Assembly (NCBI RefSeq): GCF_033547155.1
Contig: NZ_CP137892.1
Location: 2,666,001 to 2,730,000 of the forward strand
DNA length: 64,000 nucleotides
Origin: Pseudomonas benzenivorans
Lineage (GTDB): Bacteria > Pseudomonadota > Gammaproteobacteria > Pseudomonadales > Pseudomonadaceae
Direction: 5' to 3'
Part shown: piece after piece, positions 9,194 to 18,083 of the stretch
How the letters are laid out: each line of letters opens with the position of its first letter
How positions within the stretch are numbered: position 1 is the stretch's first letter
The notes under the pieces: model-generated
The model's input: the letters and a program-made list of their open reading frames with translations, nothing else
What the model was told of the DNA's origin: nothing
Databases searched by the model: none
Translations under genes and position numbers: made by a program

Positions 9194-9901
9194 TCAAGGG
9201 AAGGCCAGGTCCAGCCAATGCCGGTAAAAACCCCGAGCCACCTGATTGAGTGCCGCCACCCTGGCCGGCAGCTGATCGAGCATCTGCGCCACGCTCTGCT
9301 GGCTGGGCTGGCGCTCGTCGAGCAGATGCGCCCAGTCCTCAAGCCATAGGCGCACCAAGTCCTCGGTCATTTCCGGGTGTCCCTGCACGGCGAGAATCTT
9401 GTCTCCCCAGGCGAAGCCCTGGTTCTCACACCAGCGGCTGCTCAGCAAAGGCTGGGCGCCGGGCGGCAAGGCGAAACTGTCGCCATGCCACTGAAAAATC
9501 GCAAACTCGACCGGCAAGTGGGCCAGCCAGGGGCTGTCCGCCCCGCCACCGATTCGCCGCAGCGGCTGCCAACCGCTTTCGGTGTAAGGCATGCGCCGCA
9601 CCTCGGCGCCCAGGGCCCTGGCCAGCAGCTGGGCACCCAGACAATGGCCGATCATGGGAATGTCGCGACGGATGAAATGCTGCAGGGCGGCGACTTCCGT
9701 GGCCAGCCAGGGCAGATCGTCGTTGACGCTCATCGGCCCGCCCATGATCGCCACGGCAAGCGGTCGGTCCAGGTCATAGCCGTCCAGCTCGCCACGGTCG
9801 ACGCGCAGCACGCTGAAATCGCGCCCGGCCTCCTCCAGCACCTGGGCCAAATAGCCCGGCGGGCAGTAGTCGATGTGAGTCAGAATCAGGATATCGGTCA
9901 T
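9194..9901 (-). CDS. Class I glutamine amidotransferase (GMP synthase-like)
   Basis: 235 residues. The nucleophile motif GHCLGAQLLARALG, the AIFQWHGDSF segment and the catalytic QGHPEMT near the C-terminus form a complete Cys-His-Glu triad for glutamine hydrolysis. GGPMSVND earlier in the chain fits the oxyanion region. The ATG at 9901 is preceded by GGAGG with 6-base spacing and opens on MTDILILTHID; the open frame reaches 19 codons further but without family features. It stands alone, with no synthase subunit nearby, so the ammonia acceptor is unknown. Related stand-alone enzymes act on gamma-glutamyl compounds. It is a distant paralogue of the truncated gene at the left edge. Confidence 0.9.
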   Translation of the reverse strand: MTDILILTHIDYCPPGYLAQVLEEAGRDFSVLRVDRGELDGYDLDRPLAVAIMGGPMSVNDDLPWLATEVAALQHFIRRDIPMIGHCLGAQLLARALGAEVRRMPYTESGWQPLRRIGGGADSPWLAHLPVEFAIFQWHGDSFALPPGAQPLLSSRWCENQGFAWGDKILAVQGHPEMTEDLVRLWLEDWAHLLDERQPSQQSVAQMLDQLPARVAALNQVARGFYRHWLDLAFP

Positions 9902-10029
9902 AGCGGCCTCCGCCGCCCAGTCTGAAGCAAAGCACAGGCTTGGGTCGAGCAGAGGCAAGCACTAGGCAGAGGTACTGCACGCCCCCATCGGCCAACGGTC
10001 GCTGGGGGCGGTTACGGGGGCGTCGGCGA

Positions 10030-10371
10030 CTAGGGCCGCGAAGCCTTGACCTCCTGCGTCACGCCCCAGCCATCCAGGGTACCGCCAAGCGGCAGCACCA
10101 CCGACGCCAGGTCTTGCTCGAAATCGCCGATACCGGCGTGGGTCGCATACATCACCTTGCTGACTTGCAGATGCCAGGCGCCGTCATCCCGCTCGGTCAC
10201 CAAGGCGTGCAAGGATTCACCACGAAAATTTCTGGTCGCCTGACGGGCCCGCTCCTCATCGGGAAAAATGGCGTAGAACTCGATGGGGTGAAAGCTGGCG
10301 AAGTCGAATCCACCCTCCTTCATCCGCCGTAATACTCCGCTGCTGACATCATCGTGCAAGGCTGTGCTCAT
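10030..10371 (-). CDS. RraB-family protein (putative RNase E inhibitor)
   Basis: 113-residue soluble protein. Its layout matches the RraB family: a short helix (LRRMKEGGFDFASFHPIEFYAIFPDEERARQA), a second alpha-beta unit (WHLQVSKVMYATHAGIGDFEQDL) and the signature DGWG near the C-terminus. RraB of E. coli binds RNase E and modulates mRNA decay; whether this shorter relative does so is inference. It is monocistronic, with its ATG near the start of a 395-bp non-coding stretch. No regulatory element could be recognised. Confidence 0.7.
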   Translation of the reverse strand: MSTALHDDVSSGVLRRMKEGGFDFASFHPIEFYAIFPDEERARQATRNFRGESLHALVTERDDGAWHLQVSKVMYATHAGIGDFEQDLASVVLPLGGTLDGWGVTQEVKASRP

Positions 10372-10766
10372 GAAGTGATCTCCTCAGGCGATGGATGGAT
10401 AAACCGCTTTCCCATTGCAACCGTCATTACTGCGGCGGTGTCGCGACACCAGTTGCGGTGCCGCCCGAGAATCAAGCAAGGGCTGCTTGATGTGTCATAA
10501 GCCAGACCTGAAGCCAGGGCTGGTCGACGTGGAGCCTTTCAGATCGAAAAACTCGGAGCCGTCCACTGTAGGGTAGTCCGAGACCGGCAAGTTTGCCGCC
10601 CTCGCGCATGACTTCTGCCGCAACCGGCGATCGACGGCGCCCCGGGTCCACACGCTCGGACCGCTGCCCGGCGCGCCAGCCTGACACTGGCGCCTCGTCG
10701 CTCTGTGACGAGAGGGTTATCCTAGGCCGCATGTTCTGGCCTCAGGCATCCACCAAGGAAGGAAAG
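10372..10766. other. Intergenic region between divergent genes
   Basis: 395 bp separating the RraB-like gene (minus) and the small membrane protein gene (plus). A minus-strand frame at 10472-10732 and an upstream extension of the downstream gene are open but have no ribosome site and arginine-rich shadow composition. No repeat or convincing promoter was recognised. Confidence 0.45.
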
Positions 10767-11090
10767 ATGAAGAAAGTTGTCCCCGCGCTCACCACCCTGA
10801 TCCTCTTCTGCGCCTATACCCTTTACGTCATGCTCAACGCGGAACAGTCGCTGATCCAGTTCGGCATCCAGCTGATGTCCCACCCGGATACGGCGCAGGT
10901 GGTCATCGACCTCTATATCCTTGCCGGGCTCGCCTGCGTCTGGATGTACCGGGATGCCCAGTCGCGAGGCAAGACCATCGGCTATCTGCTGCCCTTCTTC
11001 GCCATCACGGCGGTGTTCGTGTCCGTGGGGCCGCTGCTATACATCGTGACCAGGGGCCTCTCGAAAGACGGCAGCGGGCAAAACGCCTAG
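10767..11090 (+). CDS. DUF2834-like small membrane protein
   Basis: 107 residues with three hydrophobic segments: about residues 5-25 (VPALTTLILFCAYTLYVMLN), 42-58 (AQVVIDLYILAGLACVW) and 70-94 (TIGYLLPFFAITAVFVSVGPLLYIV). A conserved-looking WMYRDAQSRGK loop separates the second and third. Size and pattern fit the DUF2834 family of inner-membrane proteins with no known function. ATG at 10767 follows AAGGAAGGAAAG, an excellent ribosome site, and excludes the 58-codon upstream extension of the frame. Monocistronic, followed by the convergent cystathionine gamma-lyase gene 44 bp away. Confidence 0.75.
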   Translation: MKKVVPALTTLILFCAYTLYVMLNAEQSLIQFGIQLMSHPDTAQVVIDLYILAGLACVWMYRDAQSRGKTIGYLLPFFAITAVFVSVGPLLYIVTRGLSKDGSGQNA

Positions 11091-11134
11091 CAAGACCGCC
11101 CGCACGCTTCGCCCAAGGGGCGCTCCCCTAGACC

Positions 11135-12292
11135 CTATGGCCCTATCGCCGCCAACGCCCGCTGCAGGTCCCGGCGCAGGTCCTCGACATGCTCGATACC
11201 CACCGACAGCCGCACCAGGTTGTCGCTGATGCCGAGCTGCGCGCGGCGCTCGGCGGGGACGGAGGCATGGGTCATCCTCGCCGGCTGGCTGATCAGGCTC
11301 TCCACCCCGCCCAGGCTCTCGGCCAGGGTGAACAGCTCCGTGGCCTCGAGAAAACGCCGGGTGCCCTCGGCGTCGGAGGCCAGGTAGAGGGTCAGCAGGC
11401 CGCCGAAGCCACGCATCTGACGCTTGGCCAGCTCGTGCTGCGGGTGGCTGGCCAGGCCCGGATAGAGCACCGAGGCCACCTGCGGCTGGTACTCCAGCCA
11501 GGCGGCCAGCTCACTGGCGTTGTCGACATGGCGTTGCAGGCGCAGCGCCAGGGTGCGCAGGCCGCGCAGGCAGAGGAAGCTGGAGAAGGGATCGAGGATG
11601 GCACCCACCGAGTTCTGCAGGAAGGCCAGCTGCTCGGCCAGCTCCGGCCGGTCGGCCACCGCCACCAGCCCAGCGATCACGTCGGAGTGGCCATTGAGGT
11701 ACTTGGTGGCCGAATGCAGCACGATGTCGAAACCCTGCTCCAGCGGCCGCTGCAGGTAGGGCGAGGCGAAGGTGTTGTCGGCCACGGTGAGCAGGCCCCG
11801 CTCGCGCCCCAACCGACCGACCTGGGCCAGGTCGCAGAGCTTCAGGGTCGGGTTGGTCGGCGTCTCGACCCAGATCATCCGCGTCTCGGGCCTGAGCGCG
11901 GCGGCCAGGGTGGCGGCATCGGCGTCGGCCGGCACATAGCTGACCTGCAGGCCGGCAGCGGGCTTGCGCACCCGCTCGAACAGGCGGTAGGTACCGCCAT
12001 AGAGGTCGTCCACCGCGACGATGTGGCTGTTCGCCGGCAGCAGCTCCAATACCGTGGCGCAGGCCGCCAGGCCGGAGGCGAAGGCGAAACCCTGGGCGCC
12101 GCCCTCCAACTCGGCGATGGCCCGCTCCAGGGCCTGGCGCGTGGGGTTCTGGCTGCGCCCGTACTCGTAGCCGGCATGCACCCCGGGCGACTGCTGGCGG
12201 AAGGTCGAGGTGGCATAGATCGGCGGCATCACCGCACCGGTCCAGTCCGGCTCGTAGCCGGCGTGCACGGTCAGGGTTTCGAATTCGCTCAT
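11135..12292 (-). CDS. Cystathionine gamma-lyase / gamma-synthase family PLP enzyme
   Basis: 385-residue Cys/Met-metabolism PLP enzyme of fold type I. The PLP lysine is Lys197 in HSATKYLNGHSDV; other family marks are YEYGRSQNPTR, GLAACATVLELL, WVETPTNPTL and ADNTFASPYLQ. It lies downstream of a cystathionine beta-synthase gene on the same strand, so reverse transsulfuration (cystathionine to cysteine) is the most likely role; gamma-synthase and lyase cannot be separated by motif alone. The two genes are 105 bp apart with a palindromic repeat between them. In P. aeruginosa the same pair is adjacent (from memory). Confidence 0.9.
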   Translation of the reverse strand: MSEFETLTVHAGYEPDWTGAVMPPIYATSTFRQQSPGVHAGYEYGRSQNPTRQALERAIAELEGGAQGFAFASGLAACATVLELLPANSHIVAVDDLYGGTYRLFERVRKPAAGLQVSYVPADADAATLAAALRPETRMIWVETPTNPTLKLCDLAQVGRLGRERGLLTVADNTFASPYLQRPLEQGFDIVLHSATKYLNGHSDVIAGLVAVADRPELAEQLAFLQNSVGAILDPFSSFLCLRGLRTLALRLQRHVDNASELAAWLEYQPQVASVLYPGLASHPQHELAKRQMRGFGGLLTLYLASDAEGTRRFLEATELFTLAESLGGVESLISQPARMTHASVPAERRAQLGISDNLVRLSVGIEHVEDLRRDLQRALAAIGP

Positions 12293-12315
12293 GCTACCTC
12301 CTGGGGTAAATAGCC

Positions 12316-12357
12316 CGTAGGGTGGGTTAGCCGCGCTGCGGCGTAACCCACCCTACG
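12316..12357. repeat. Palindromic intergenic repeat (REP/PU-like)
   Basis: 42-bp near-perfect inverted repeat with arms starting CGTAGGGTGGGTTA and ending TAACCCACCCTACG around a GC-rich centre. It lies in the cbs to cystathionine gamma-lyase gap. The GTAGG(G/T)TGGGT core belongs to a repeat type scattered between genes in many gammaproteobacteria. Related elements occur at 21603-21687 and 23510-23536 in this window. It could stabilise mRNA ends within the operon. Confidence 0.75.
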
Positions 12358-12397
12358 TAAGGCTCCGACGCGGTCTCGAATGAAACGGCTACCGCCC

Positions 12398-13762
12398 CTA
12401 GCGCAGGGTGCGGCGCCAGAGGTTGAGCACATCGCTCTTGGTGATCAGGCCGAGAAAGCGGCCGTTCTCGACGATCAGCGCCACATGGCCCTCGTCGAAG
12501 GTCTGCAGCAGGCGCTGCAGCGGCACGTCCGGGTCCAGGGTCTGCAGCTTGGTCACCATGGCCTCGTGCACCGGCGACTGGAAGTGCTCCGGGGCGTCCT
12601 TCACCGCGCGCAGCAGGTCCCATTCGTCGATCAGCCCCACCACCCGGTCGCCGTCCATCACCGGCACCTGGTCGATGTCATGGAAGCGCATGCGCCCGTA
12701 CACCACCTCCAGGGATTCGTTGGGCTTGCAGGTGACGGTCGCCCCCTCGTCGTAGCGGCGGGCGATCAGGTCGCGCAGGTTGCCCTCCCTGGGCCGCTCG
12801 ATCAGCCCCTGGTCGAGCATCCAGTAGTCGTTGAACATCTTCGATAGGTACTTGTTGCCGCTGTCGCATACGAAGGTCAGCACCCGCTTGGCCTCGCGCT
12901 GCTCGCGGCAGTAGCGCAGGGCGGCGGCCAGCAGGGTGCCGGAGGAGGAACCGGCCAGCACGCCTTCCTCCTTGAGCAGCAGGCGCGCGGTGTGCAGGCT
13001 CTCGGCATCGGGGATGCGGTAGGCGCGCTTGACCAGGTCGAAATCGGCCAGGCCCGGGACGAAGTCCTCACCGATGCCCTCCACCAGCCAGCTGCCCGCC
13101 TCACCGGTGCAGCCGGTCTCGACGAAGTCGGCCAGCACCGAGCCCTCGGGGTCGGCCAGGATCATCTCCATTTCCGGCGCCACGCGCTGGAAGAAGCGCG
13201 TCAGACCGCCCAGGGTGCCGCCGGAGCCGACGCCCACCACCACCGCGTCGAGGCGTTCGTCGAGCTGGCGCCAGATCTCCGGGCCGGTACCGCTCTCGTG
13301 GGCCCAGGCGTTGGCCGGGTTGTTGAACTGGTCGATGTAGAAGGCATCGGGCATCCCTTCGGCGATGCTGCGGGCCAGGTCCTGGTAATACTCGGGGTGG
13401 CCCTTGCCGACATCCGAGCGGGTCAGGCGGACCTCGGCGCCGAGAGCCTTGAGGTGAAAGACCTTCTCCCGGCTCATCTTGTCCGGCACCACCAGCAGCA
13501 TGCGGTAGCCCTTCTGCGCCGCCACCAGGGCCAGCCCCAGGCCCGTATTGCCGGCGGTGGCCTCGATGATGGTGCCGCCGGGTTTGAGCTCGCCGCTGCG
13601 CTCGGCGGCCTCGATCATGGTCAGGGCGATGCGATCCTTGATCGAGCCGCCGGGATTCTGGTTCTCCAGCTTGACGAACAGCTCGCAGGGACCGGTGTCC
13701 AGACGGGTGAGTGGCAGGATCGGCGTGTTGCCGATCATCTCGAGTATGGGGCTGCTGGGCAT
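12398..13762 (-). CDS. cbs: Cystathionine beta-synthase with C-terminal CBS pair
   Basis: 454 residues. A fold type II PLP synthase core contains Lys42 in NPGGSIKDRIAL, the substrate loop ATAGNTGLGLALVA and the PLP-phosphate loop GSGGTLGG. Two CBS modules follow from about residue 340 (VTCKPNESLEVVYGRMRFHDIDQVPVMD and PLQRLLQTFDEGHVALIVENGRFLGLITKSD), which in relatives bind adenosyl ligands and regulate activity. It condenses serine or acetylserine with homocysteine, feeding the adjacent lyase. ATG at 13762 follows GGAGGG with 8-base spacing; the 32-codon upstream extension is non-homologous. First gene of the transsulfuration operon. Confidence 0.92.
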   Translation of the reverse strand: MPSSPILEMIGNTPILPLTRLDTGPCELFVKLENQNPGGSIKDRIALTMIEAAERSGELKPGGTIIEATAGNTGLGLALVAAQKGYRMLLVVPDKMSREKVFHLKALGAEVRLTRSDVGKGHPEYYQDLARSIAEGMPDAFYIDQFNNPANAWAHESGTGPEIWRQLDERLDAVVVGVGSGGTLGGLTRFFQRVAPEMEMILADPEGSVLADFVETGCTGEAGSWLVEGIGEDFVPGLADFDLVKRAYRIPDAESLHTARLLLKEEGVLAGSSSGTLLAAALRYCREQREAKRVLTFVCDSGNKYLSKMFNDYWMLDQGLIERPREGNLRDLIARRYDEGATVTCKPNESLEVVYGRMRFHDIDQVPVMDGDRVVGLIDEWDLLRAVKDAPEHFQSPVHEAMVTKLQTLDPDVPLQRLLQTFDEGHVALIVENGRFLGLITKSDVLNLWRRTLR

Positions 13763-13935
13763 GGACGTATCCCTCCGCAGAGCGGCCATTGCACCGCGCC
13801 CGAAGCTGCCCCTGTGGCACCGCGGGCAGCGGACCGGCCATGGGTTAGGTATAGGCACTGGGCCGGCCCGCGGCCAGCCGCGAGCATGCCCTGGCCTCGG
13901 CGCCCGACGCGCGGAACAGCCGTGCGCCCACTCGC

Positions 13936-16011
13936 TTAGTTGCCGTCGCGCACCCCGGCGCTGTTGTCCAGCAGGCTCTGGGTCGCGGTCTGCAGGAAGG
14001 CGTCGAGGTCCTGCTGCAGCTGCGGATCGATGTCGCCAGACAGCCGCTCGGCGCTGGCCTGGGCCCCGAGCTGGTAGGCATACAGACGCGGCTCGAAGCC
14101 CTTGGGCTGGATCAGGATGCGCTCGGGGGTGACGATGGCCACGGTCTGGTCGCCGCCCGAGGGCTTGATCACGCCGATACCGCGGTCGCCGGCCGGCAGG
14201 TTGAGCAGGTCACGGCCCCAGCACTGGTGGCGCACCTCGCCGCCGAGGCGGCCCATGATGGTCGGCACGATGTCGATCTGGGTGCCGAGGGTGTGGCTAA
14301 GGCGTCCGAACTTCTCCTGCACGCCCGGGCCGATCAGCAGCAACGGCACGTTGAAGCGGTACAGGTCCATCTCGGTGAGCTGCTCGGTGCTGCCGAAGCC
14401 GTGGTCGCCGACCACCACGAACAGGGTGTCCTTGAAGTACGGCGCCTGCCGCGCCTTCTCGAAGAACCGGCCGAGGGCCCAGTCGGCATAGCGCATGGCG
14501 GTGAGGTGCTCGTTCAGCGCGCCCTGGTCGGTGACCCGCTGCACTGGCAGGTTCTCCGGCAATGCATAGGGTGTGTGGTTGGACAGGGTCTGCAGCAGCG
14601 CATAGAAGGGCTTGTCGCCGTAATTACTGGCCAGCTCCTTGGCGCCGCGGTCGAACATGTCCTGATCCGACACGCCCCAGGTCGGGTCCATGAACACCGG
14701 GTCGACGAAATCTTCGCGGCCGATGAAGTTAGTCATGCCCTGGTTGCTGAAGAAGCCGGACTGGTTATCCCACTGGAAGTTGCCGTTGTACACGTAGAGG
14801 TTGTCGTAGCCCCGGGCGCTGAGCAGCTGCGGCAGGCCGGAGAACTGGTGCGCGCCCTCCGGCGTGCGCATCAGGTACTCGAAGCTCGGCAGGTTGGGGA
14901 AGCAGGCCATGGTGGCGAACATGCCCTGGTGGGTGTGGGTACCGTTGGAGAAGAAGCGGTCGAACAGCAGGCCCTGTTGCGCCAGCCTGTCGAAGTTCGG
15001 CGTGATATTGGCCGGCGAGCCGAGGGCGCCGACATAGTGCCCGGCGAAGCTCTCCATGAGGATCACCACCACGTTGCGCACCGGCAGGGTGCGGTCCTGG
15101 GGCGGGCTGAAGTCGCGACGGATGGCGGCCGTATCGGCGTCGACCAGCTGGTCGTGGGGGGTCAGCAGCAGCTTGCGCACCCTGTCCAGCGCCTGCTGCT
15201 CGGGCATGCTGGCCTTCCAGGCGTTGTCGCGGTGCGAGGAGAAGCTCGCCTGGGCCGCCGAGATCAGGGTCAGCGTGCCATTGAGCCCCAGCTGGTTGGC
15301 GAACATCGAATCGGTGGTGTAGGCATCGCCCCAGCGCAGCGGCGGGCCCTGACGCAGATGGCCACGGGCGGCGATCACCGCCAGCACCAGGCACAGGACG
15401 AAGGCGCTGATACGCCAGTACCAGGCCGGCACCGCCGAGCCGCTGGCCAAGTGCGCAGGCCGTACGGGCGGCCGACTCAGGCGGTCGAGTCCCTTGAACA
15501 GCCTGGCCAGCAGCCAGGTCGCCACGGCCCAGGTCAGCAAGTAGCGGGCGACCGGGAAGCCGTTCCACAGCATGCTCAGCACCGTTTGAGTGTCTTCCTG
15601 GAAATACTGGAACACCAGGCTGTTCAGGCGCTGGTGGAACTCGCGGTAGAAGTCCAGCTCGCTCAGGCCGAGGAACAGGGTGATGCTGGCGAAGCCGGTC
15701 AGCCACAGGCGCTGCAGGCCACGGGCGGCCATCGCGCGCACGCTGAGCAACGACAGCAGCAGGGGCGCCAGGGCATAGACCACCACCCGCAGGTCGAAAC
15801 GCAGGCCGTTGTAGAAGGCCTCGGCAAAGGTTGCCACCGGGGTGGCGCCGATCAGCTCACGGTTGTAGACCAGCAAGGCCAGGCGCAACAGACCGTAGAT
15901 CAGCAGCAGCGCCAGACCGCTGTACAGGCCGAACTGCAGGTGGCTTTTGAGGCTGGGATTGGACAGATGCGATGAGGACGACGGAGTGCCCAGGGCATTG
16001 GCAGTGGTCAT
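13936..16011 (-). CDS. LTA-synthase-like membrane sulfatase family protein
   Basis: 691 residues. About five N-terminal membrane segments lie between residues 25 and 235 (FGLYSGLALLLIYGLLRLALLVY, YALAPLLLSLLSV, LTGFASITLFLGL, YLLTWAVATWLLARL, ISAFVLCLVLAVIAA). A periplasmic alkaline-phosphatase-like domain follows, with VVVILMESFAGHYVGALG (metal-site glutamate), the active-site FFSNGTHTHQGMFA threonine region, and VVVGDHGFG. These are marks of phosphoglycerol or phosphoethanolamine transferases of the LtaS/OpgB group. In a Gram-negative host the acceptor is probably a glucan or lipid, but is unknown. The ATG is only 5 bases after the stop of the upstream propeller gene and has no good Shine-Dalgarno, implying translational coupling. 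Confidence 0.88.
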   Translation of the reverse strand: MTTANALGTPSSSSHLSNPSLKSHLQFGLYSGLALLLIYGLLRLALLVYNRELIGATPVATFAEAFYNGLRFDLRVVVYALAPLLLSLLSVRAMAARGLQRLWLTGFASITLFLGLSELDFYREFHQRLNSLVFQYFQEDTQTVLSMLWNGFPVARYLLTWAVATWLLARLFKGLDRLSRPPVRPAHLASGSAVPAWYWRISAFVLCLVLAVIAARGHLRQGPPLRWGDAYTTDSMFANQLGLNGTLTLISAAQASFSSHRDNAWKASMPEQQALDRVRKLLLTPHDQLVDADTAAIRRDFSPPQDRTLPVRNVVVILMESFAGHYVGALGSPANITPNFDRLAQQGLLFDRFFSNGTHTHQGMFATMACFPNLPSFEYLMRTPEGAHQFSGLPQLLSARGYDNLYVYNGNFQWDNQSGFFSNQGMTNFIGREDFVDPVFMDPTWGVSDQDMFDRGAKELASNYGDKPFYALLQTLSNHTPYALPENLPVQRVTDQGALNEHLTAMRYADWALGRFFEKARQAPYFKDTLFVVVGDHGFGSTEQLTEMDLYRFNVPLLLIGPGVQEKFGRLSHTLGTQIDIVPTIMGRLGGEVRHQCWGRDLLNLPAGDRGIGVIKPSGGDQTVAIVTPERILIQPKGFEPRLYAYQLGAQASAERLSGDIDPQLQQDLDAFLQTATQSLLDNSAGVRDGN

Positions 16012-16016
16012 AGGGT

Positions 16017-16877
16017 TCAGGAGTCCGCCGGCAGACGATCGAGTTGCAGGATGCGGCTGCGGCCCTGCTCGGCCAGCAGGTAGCGGCCCGGCGCCACGGC
16101 GATGATGCTCTGCACCGAGCGCAGGTGATCGAGCACCACCTGCAACTGGCCGGCGCGATCGAGCAACAGCACCCGCGCCATGTGGGTGGCGTCTTCGGTG
16201 ATCCACAGGCCGTCGTCGCTGCACAGCAGGAAGCCAGGGTCGTTGAGGCCGTCCTGCACCAGGATGTCCTGGCCGTCGGCCTGCCATTGTTTGACCCAGC
16301 CGTGCTTCTTCTCGGTGTAGAACAGGCGGCCGTCACTGCAGGCGGCGATGGCTTCGCCCTCATCCAGGTCGTCGCGCAGAGTCACCAGCTCGGCGCTTTG
16401 CGGGTCGAAGCGCAGCAGGCGACCGTGATGGCGGTCCTCGATGGCGTACAGGTAATGGCCGTCGCTGGCCACCCCCTCGACGCTGTCGGAGGTGAACAGC
16501 GGCTTGGCCTGATCGCCACCCAGCAGCAGCACCGGCAAGCGCCCGCCCTCCTGACTGACCGCCACCCCGTCGCGGTACAACGCCAGACCATCGGGCTTGG
16601 ACAGACCGCTCAGTACGGTCTTCAGGCTGCCGTCGCGACTGCGCTGCAGGATGGTGCCCTGGCCGTCGTCGAACTCCTGGCTGATGAACAGCGCGCCCCG
16701 GGCATCGCGCACCAGGGCGCTGACCCGCGGGATGTTCTCGTGAAACACCTGGTAGCCCCAACCACCGCTGGCCTCCACCGGATACAGGTGACGCCAGGCC
16801 GGATAGGCCACCGCCGGAACCAACGCGGCCCCGAGAAACAGCATCAGCCAGAAACGGATTTTTTGGCGCAGTAGCAT
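16017..16877 (-). CDS. Membrane-anchored or exported beta-propeller protein (SMP-30/NHL-like)
   Basis: 286 residues. A signal anchor (residues about 7-26, IRFWLMLFLGAALVPAVAYP) is followed by a repeated blade pattern with about six units: ISALV/LFISQEFDDG, GSLKTVLSGLSKPDGLALYRDGVAVSQ, VEGVASDGHYLYAIEDRHHGRLLRFD, GEAIAACSDGRLFYTEK, GFLLCSDDGLWITED, VQSIIAVAPGRYLLAEQ. This is typical of gluconolactonase/strictosidine-synthase-like propellers. It probably works in the periplasm with the coupled sulfatase encoded directly downstream. No catalytic residues can be assigned. The upstream region ends at the speE terminator, so the pair must have its own promoter in the 120 bp before 16877. Confidence 0.75.
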   Translation of the reverse strand: MLLRQKIRFWLMLFLGAALVPAVAYPAWRHLYPVEASGGWGYQVFHENIPRVSALVRDARGALFISQEFDDGQGTILQRSRDGSLKTVLSGLSKPDGLALYRDGVAVSQEGGRLPVLLLGGDQAKPLFTSDSVEGVASDGHYLYAIEDRHHGRLLRFDPQSAELVTLRDDLDEGEAIAACSDGRLFYTEKKHGWVKQWQADGQDILVQDGLNDPGFLLCSDDGLWITEDATHMARVLLLDRAGQLQVVLDHLRSVQSIIAVAPGRYLLAEQGRSRILQLDRLPADS

Positions 16878-17000
16878 TGGTGCAGACTCCCATCGACTTC
16901 GAACGGCTCGTTAACAGAGCGAGCGGGAGTGTGCAAAAGCGGGTGTGAAAATTATGTCGAGACGATTTGCTGGTCGGCGTTCTGCATTCGACGGCGATCG

Positions 17001-17042
17001 GCGGACAGAGAAAAGGACCCGAAGGTCCTTTTCTCTGTCCGC
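17001..17042 (-). terminator. Intrinsic terminator of speE with UUCG loop
   Basis: Perfect 19-bp inverted repeat (arms 17001-17019 and 17024-17042) just downstream of the speE stop. On the minus strand the loop reads TTCG closed by C-G, giving an extra-stable UUCG tetraloop, and the descending arm begins GGTCC then TTTTCT. The stem is symmetrical and may terminate from both sides. Confidence 0.85.
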
Positions 17043-17050
17043 CTGGCGCC

Positions 17051-17911
<861 letters not shown>

Positions 17912-17990
17912 GGGGTATCCCTCGGCAATGGGGTTGAGTACGCCGGGACGCCGTTGTCGGCAGCCGCCGTCCAGAAAATGAAAGGCGCGC

Positions 17991-18019
17991 ATTCTACGTC
18001 GCCGCGCATGACAGGTCGA
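17991..18019 (-). promoter_or_regulatory. Sigma-70 promoter of speE
   Basis: Minus strand: -35 TCGACC (18019-18014), 17-bp spacer, -10 TAGAAT (17996-17991), then GCGCGCC. The 13-mer TAGAATGCGCGCC is identical to the -10 and discriminator of the tRNA cluster promoter at 49303-49315. The start point would lie near 17984, giving a leader of about 70 nt. Confidence 0.65.
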
Positions 18020-18083
18020 ACCTTGGCCGTTTGAAAGTCAGTTGTGCGCTGACAGCCGGGCGCCGGACGGTTATCGTCCGAGC

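Noticed and set aside
14227..15975. 582-codon plus-strand frame opposite the membrane sulfatase
   Set aside because: Antisense shadow; no recognisable family, while the minus frame has full sulfatase motifs.
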